This document shows positions 60,417 to 64,000 of a DNA stretch of 64,000 nt, piece by piece. A program made the translations under genes and the position numbers. The notes under the pieces were generated by a model. That model was not told where the DNA came from. It searched no databases and saw only the letters and a list, made by a program, of their open reading frames with translations. Position 1 is the first letter of the stretch. The number at the start of each line of letters is the position of its first letter. The DNA comes from Candidatus Gastranaerophilales bacterium. GTDB lineage: Bacteria > Cyanobacteriota > Vampirovibrionia > Gastranaerophilales > Gastranaerophilaceae. The stretch is from positions 62,001 through 126,000 of the forward strand of contig CALVEL010000001.1 of assembly GCA_944326565.1 (NCBI GenBank), in the 5' to 3' direction.

Positions 60417-61232
60417 GTGATTGAAAAGTTTATGAATAATTTTAATAAAGTGGTAAGTTGGGTTAAAAAGCCCAATAATAGACAATATAGCATGTTATTT
60501 ATGTGCTTGTTTTTGTTGGTTTTGATATTTTCAGCCGCAGGTTGTACGGGAAGTAATTCTAATCTTGAGCCTAATGCACCACAAATGGATACTCCTTCAG
60601 CTGATAAGCCATCAAAGGTAAGTAATGAAATAGGTAATATTGCGCCAGATGTGAATTCTGATGATATTATGGTAGAACCTGGAAATGCAAATGATATAGG
60701 TGCTACAAATAATAAAAATAAAAAGGATAAAAAAATATTAAAAGATTCAAATGAAGATGAAATAGACATAATTGCAAATAAAACTGAAAAAATGGTTCCT
60801 TTAGTAGTAGAGGAATCTGGTCGTGCAGACCCGTTTTTACCGGCAAATGAAGCGGTTAATAAAGATGAAGCCAGTGCTCAGAAACTTTTGGAATTGCAAA
60901 AGGCTAAGTTAAAATATGATTTAATAGAGCCTCCAAATTCAGCCCAAGCGAATGAGGATGCACAAAAAGTATTAACAACAACTGTCTCTGGTATCATGTA
61001 TGATCAAACCAGCCCTTCAGCTATTTTGAATATTGAAGGATCTGATTTTTTGGTAAGATCCGGGGATGTTGTAAACGGATATAAGGTTTTGGCAATAAGT
61101 CCTTCTGTTGTAACTGTCCAACTAGGTTCAAATATATATAAAGCAGGAGTTGGTCAACTACTAGTAACAGATGGTATAAATTACAATACAGTGCCGAATT
61201 TGAGTAAAAAATTTGGCGGTGCAAAAAAATAA
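60417..61232 (+). CDS. PilP-like pilus assembly protein
   Basis: A 271-residue protein that probably bridges the PilN-PilO platform to the secretin. A hydrophobic segment at about 22-41 (MLFMCLFLLVLIFSAAGC) ends in a possible lipobox (SAAGC), so it may be a lipoprotein with an unusually long N-terminus. The middle is disordered and Lys/Asp/Asn-rich. The C-terminal domain (about 175-262; VSGIMYDQTSPSAILNIEGSDFLVRSGDVVNGYKVLAISPSVVTVQLGSNI) is the beta-rich PilP/GspC homology region. The start is GTG, just after AGGTGG. pilQ follows after 21 bases. Confidence 0.75.
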   Translation: MIEKFMNNFNKVVSWVKKPNNRQYSMLFMCLFLLVLIFSAAGCTGSNSNLEPNAPQMDTPSADKPSKVSNEIGNIAPDVNSDDIMVEPGNANDIGATNNKNKKDKKILKDSNEDEIDIIANKTEKMVPLVVEESGRADPFLPANEAVNKDEASAQKLLELQKAKLKYDLIEPPNSAQANEDAQKVLTTTVSGIMYDQTSPSAILNIEGSDFLVRSGDVVNGYKVLAISPSVVTVQLGSNIYKAGVGQLLVTDGINYNTVPNLSKKFGGAKK

Positions 61233-61253
61233 GTTAAATAAGCAGGAGCAGAT

Positions 61254-63182
61254 ATGAGAAATACAGTTACAAAGAAATTTTTAGCAGGAGCAATGTTACT
61301 AGCGTTTGCATTGCCGAATTCTTCAGCACTTGTGTTGGCTTCCGAAGTTACCGATTATATTAACGGCGGAAACAATGTCAATGGAATGTTGTTGGCAGAA
61401 GATCTTGGAGGCTTGAGAGGGTTCAGCTCGGATTCAGCAGCTCCAGATGTATTTTCTGGTGTATCAACCCAAGAAAGAAAAATGCTGGAAGATCAGTACA
61501 AGCCTACTGAAAATATAAAACTTCGCGGTGAAAAATCTTTGACAAATAAAGTTATACCAGTCACATTAAGTCTACGCGATTCTGATGTAACTCAAGTATT
61601 ACGTATGTTTGCAGATAAGGCTGGTTTGAATATTATTTTTGATCCTAATGTTTCTGGTACTGTGACTATGGATTTAGTGGATGTGCCTATAAATGATGCT
61701 TTTGAGCTTATTATGGAAATGAATCAGCTTTATTATTTGATTGATAATAATACGTTGATTGTATACTCAGATCCTGCTAATTCAACATTGAACATGAAAG
61801 AATTAATTCCTATTCCTGTAAAATATGTTGATGCTATGCCTATGGCAAAATTCTTAAATGAAAATATTTTTGGATTAAGAAAGCCTGGCATATCAAATAC
61901 TTTTGTAGCTACGACAAACCCTCGTAAGAATGAAGTTTTAATCTTTGGTACAGATAATGATGCTGCTATTGCACGCAAAATTATTGAGCAATTTGATGTA
62001 AAACCAATGTTTAAGACATATAAAGTAAATCATGTAACTCCTGATGTAATGGCAGAAATGATTTGTACTCAGTTGCTACCTACTATAATTGACATTGATG
62101 CTGCCAAAAAAGGTGATATAGGACAACTTACAGGAGCAGCTTCAAGCAGCAGTGATCTTTCAATAGGTGGAAGCGAGGTAGCTTGCGGATATACTTCAAA
62201 TATGGAAACTAAAAATTCTTCAGGTGCAGGTATTGTATCATTTTCTTCAATGCCGTTACTTTCTTTGGAAGTATCATATTCAGCAGGTTTGGGTACGATA
62301 AGTGTTATGGGGGCAAATCCTAACCAATTGCATATGATTGAAGATTTTATAAAAGCTAATGATAGAAAAGAACCTCAAGCTTATCTTGAAGTTGCAATTA
62401 TAGAATTAAACGAATCAGGAAGTAAACAATTTAACAATACTTGGAGCTTTATAAGTGATAACTTCAAGGTTTCTTTCGATGGTGCTTCTGGTATAAAAAC
62501 AAACCAGCCTATATATATTGTTGACAACGGTAAATGGGATAATGGTCCAGGCAGACCCTCAGACAGATATCAAAATAGTCCTGCGCCATGGGCATTATCT
62601 TGGACGATAAACTATCTAATCGAAAATAACAAAGGTCGTGTTGTTGCTAATCCGCGTATTTTGATTACAAACAGCCAAGAGTCTGTAATTGACTTGACTT
62701 CAGATTACGTAAAAACTGTAACTTCTCAGGTTGTACAAGGTGTTCAACAAGCTACATCACAAAAAGACTATGAAATCGGTGACGATAATGGTATAAAAGT
62801 TTCAATTACTCCTTTCATAAGTCCTGACGGATATGTAACTCTCAATATTACACCAGAATATGCAACTATATCTGAACAGATATTTGCTGTAGGTGAAGAT
62901 CCAGAAAATCCGGATTTGGTTGCTACATTACTTCAAAGACGTAATTTAGAGTTAAAAAATGTAAGAATTAAAGATGGTGAAACCTTGATAATTGGTGGTA
63001 TGCTAAGAGATTCTGAGACTAAACAGGTTCAAAAAATCCCTGTATTAGGTGATTTGCCTTACATCGGAGCTATCTTCAGAAGTACAAGTACTGAAAAAAC
63101 TAAAGAAGAAATGATTATCATGATAACACCTAAAATTATTACTGATAATGAAGATGCTATAAGCGAACAAGAAACTTTGTAA
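61254..63182 (+). CDS. pilQ: PilQ-family outer-membrane secretin
   Basis: A 642-residue secretin, the outer-membrane channel for pilus fibres or secreted proteins. A signal peptide (MRNTVTKKFLAGAMLLAFALPNSSALVLAS) is followed by a STN-like N0 domain (about 100-165; ITLSLRDSDVTQVLRMFADKAGLNIIFDP in sense) and N1/N2-type domains. The C-terminal secretin domain from about 380 has NKGRVVANPRILITNSQESV and LKNVRIKDGETLIIGGMLRDSET, then VPVLGDLPYIGAIFRS in consensus. Its presence shows a double-membrane envelope. SD: AGCAGGAG. Confidence 0.94.
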   Translation: MRNTVTKKFLAGAMLLAFALPNSSALVLASEVTDYINGGNNVNGMLLAEDLGGLRGFSSDSAAPDVFSGVSTQERKMLEDQYKPTENIKLRGEKSLTNKVIPVTLSLRDSDVTQVLRMFADKAGLNIIFDPNVSGTVTMDLVDVPINDAFELIMEMNQLYYLIDNNTLIVYSDPANSTLNMKELIPIPVKYVDAMPMAKFLNENIFGLRKPGISNTFVATTNPRKNEVLIFGTDNDAAIARKIIEQFDVKPMFKTYKVNHVTPDVMAEMICTQLLPTIIDIDAAKKGDIGQLTGAASSSSDLSIGGSEVACGYTSNMETKNSSGAGIVSFSSMPLLSLEVSYSAGLGTISVMGANPNQLHMIEDFIKANDRKEPQAYLEVAIIELNESGSKQFNNTWSFISDNFKVSFDGASGIKTNQPIYIVDNGKWDNGPGRPSDRYQNSPAPWALSWTINYLIENNKGRVVANPRILITNSQESVIDLTSDYVKTVTSQVVQGVQQATSQKDYEIGDDNGIKVSITPFISPDGYVTLNITPEYATISEQIFAVGEDPENPDLVATLLQRRNLELKNVRIKDGETLIIGGMLRDSETKQVQKIPVLGDLPYIGAIFRSTSTEKTKEEMIIMITPKIITDNEDAISEQETL

Positions 63183-63195
63183 AGAACTGAAAATA

Positions 63196-64000
63196 ATGAA
63201 TGAAGTTTTAAACAGATTAAAAAATAGTGTAAATAAACAAATCCTTAATAAAGTTAACAGCTCACTTATGGAACAATATAGTTTTGTTCCTATAAGTGTT
63301 AAGGATAAATTTTTGTTTGTTGCTATTAATTCTAAATCTGATAAAGATCTAATTAATTTGAGATTAAAAGAAATTTTTCCGTTTCAAATTAAATTCATTC
63401 AAATTGCGGATAATGACTTGAGTCAATTGATTAGTAGTTTGAAACCACTCATGATGAATGAAGAAACTGCTTCTCTTGATACTACAGAAGGGCAAGCTAA
63501 ACTAGGCGAATTGCTTATTAAAAAAGGTTATATTTCTGATCTGCAATTACTTCAAGCACTTGCAGAGAGCAAGCGCTTAAAAATGCCTATAGGTTCAACT
63601 CTTTTTAAATTAGGGTTTATTACTCTGCCTCAATTGAAAGAAATTTTGCATGATCAAACCGGATTTGATTTGGTAAGCAATGAGCAGTTGGCAAAGCAAG
63701 ATAAATTTATTAATATGTTGCCGGAAGACTTTATTAAGACAAATAAAGTTGTCCCGATATCTTCTGATGGCAAGACAATATTACTTGGGGTTGTCACTCC
63801 TTTAAAACCGGATGTTTTGAAGGAAATTATTTATTTGACTGGACAAAACCCGAAACAATTATTGATGACTCATTATGAGTATCAAAATTCTCTTGATACA
63901 TTCTTTAGTGAACAGAAAAAAGAAACAGAAAGAATCATCAAAAAAATTGAAGAAGAATCTGCTGAAATAGAGAAAGAAGAAACTTTATGGGAGCAGGTTG
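63196..64000 (+). CDS. pilB: PilB/GspE-type assembly ATPase (5' part, runs off window)
   Basis: The open frame begins at ATG 63196, 13 bases after the pilQ stop, and continues past the window end. It contains an MshEN/GspE N-terminal region (LGELLIKKGYISDLQLLQALAESKRLKMPIGSTLFKLGFITLPQLKEILHDQTGFDLV, then MLPEDFIKTNKVVPISSDGKTILLGVVTPL). The ATP-binding Walker motifs should lie beyond the window. The ATPase would power pilin polymerisation for this machine. Confidence 0.85.
   Translation, partial: MNEVLNRLKNSVNKQILNKVNSSLMEQYSFVPISVKDKFLFVAINSKSDKDLINLRLKEIFPFQIKFIQIADNDLSQLISSLKPLMMNEETASLDTTEGQAKLGELLIKKGYISDLQLLQALAESKRLKMPIGSTLFKLGFITLPQLKEILHDQTGFDLVSNEQLAKQDKFINMLPEDFIKTNKVVPISSDGKTILLGVVTPLKPDVLKEIIYLTGQNPKQLLMTHYEYQNSLDTFFSEQKKETERIIKKIEEESAEIEKEETLWEQV

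Noticed and set aside
1-64000. CRISPR array, prophage or insertion sequence
   Set aside because: No regularly spaced short direct repeats with unique spacers, no transposase, integrase or phage structural genes were found; the only tandem array is the 124-bp tRNA-linked one.

Overview
The window is AT-rich, densely coded bacterial DNA. It most resembles a gut member of the Gastranaerophilales (class Vampirovibrionia, the non-photosynthetic sister lineage of cyanobacteria). Several things suggest this: a large family of prepilin-like proteins with the N-terminal signature FTLAEVLIT(L/I)GII; a PilM-N fusion with PilO, PilP, PilQ and PilB of a type IV pilus/type II secretion machine; the yggS-sepF pair and ftsZ; flagellar rod genes; a KdsC-type phosphatase that implies a Gram-negative envelope; fermentative adhE; and several large proteins with no recognisable family. 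The taxonomic call is inference from gene content and codon usage, not from a marker tree.

Layout. 0.2-2.2 kb: orphan DNA methyltransferase and a prepilin-like gene with a 12-G tract. 2.2-6.0 kb: yggS, sepF, then flgF/flgG-type, flgB and flgC. 6-9.5 kb: an AbrB-like tandem protein, a HAD protein, a membrane protein, tRNA-Leu with an array of ~124-bp palindromic repeats, surE, a candidate small RNA and a 46-aa ORF. 9.6-15.3 kb: serine dehydratase (sdaAB, sdaAA), nadK, ftsZ, a second G12 prepilin-like gene, class II fba. 15.5-22.6 kb: two large lineage-specific proteins, ispH, an S1 protein, a small HTH gene divergent from a third prepilin-like gene. 22.7-31.1 kb: primary-type sigma factor, rlmB, nadA; pilMN and pilO; a radical SAM protein, comF and a histidine kinase. 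31.2-37.1 kb: kdsC-like gene, TPR protein, lysC, a third G12 prepilin-like locus (out of frame), a small protein behind a strong promoter, a rhodanese. 37.2-46.3 kb: adhE with a Rex-like operator, another prepilin-like gene divergent from an XRE gene, tRNA-Cys, tRNA-Val, a TPM protein, and gcvPA-gcvH-gcvT without gcvPB. 46.3-51.6 kb: the alpha-operon ribosomal block on the minus strand (infA, rpmJ, rpsM, rpsK, rpsD, rpoA, rplQ, truA, rplM, rpsI). 51.8-59.2 kb: a decayed prepilin/XRE pair, lepB, a polyprenyl synthase and four lineage-specific proteins. 59.3-64 kb: a uridine-kinase-like P-loop protein and pilP-pilQ-pilB, the last running off the window.

How the parts work together. The pil genes supply an assembly and secretion machine, and six prepilin-like genes or remnants scattered through 64 kb look like its interchangeable substrates. 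They show two apparent control styles. Three carry an identical G12-CACCCG motif just after a Shine-Dalgarno-preceded start codon, inside the leader peptide that would be cleaved off; at all three, 11 Gs would join that start to the prepilin frame and 12 Gs does not. The other three lie head-to-head with a small helix-turn-helix gene, and two of these have a strong promoter framed by repeats. This combination of G-tract switching and dedicated regulators for a pilin-like repertoire is the most interesting system in the window.
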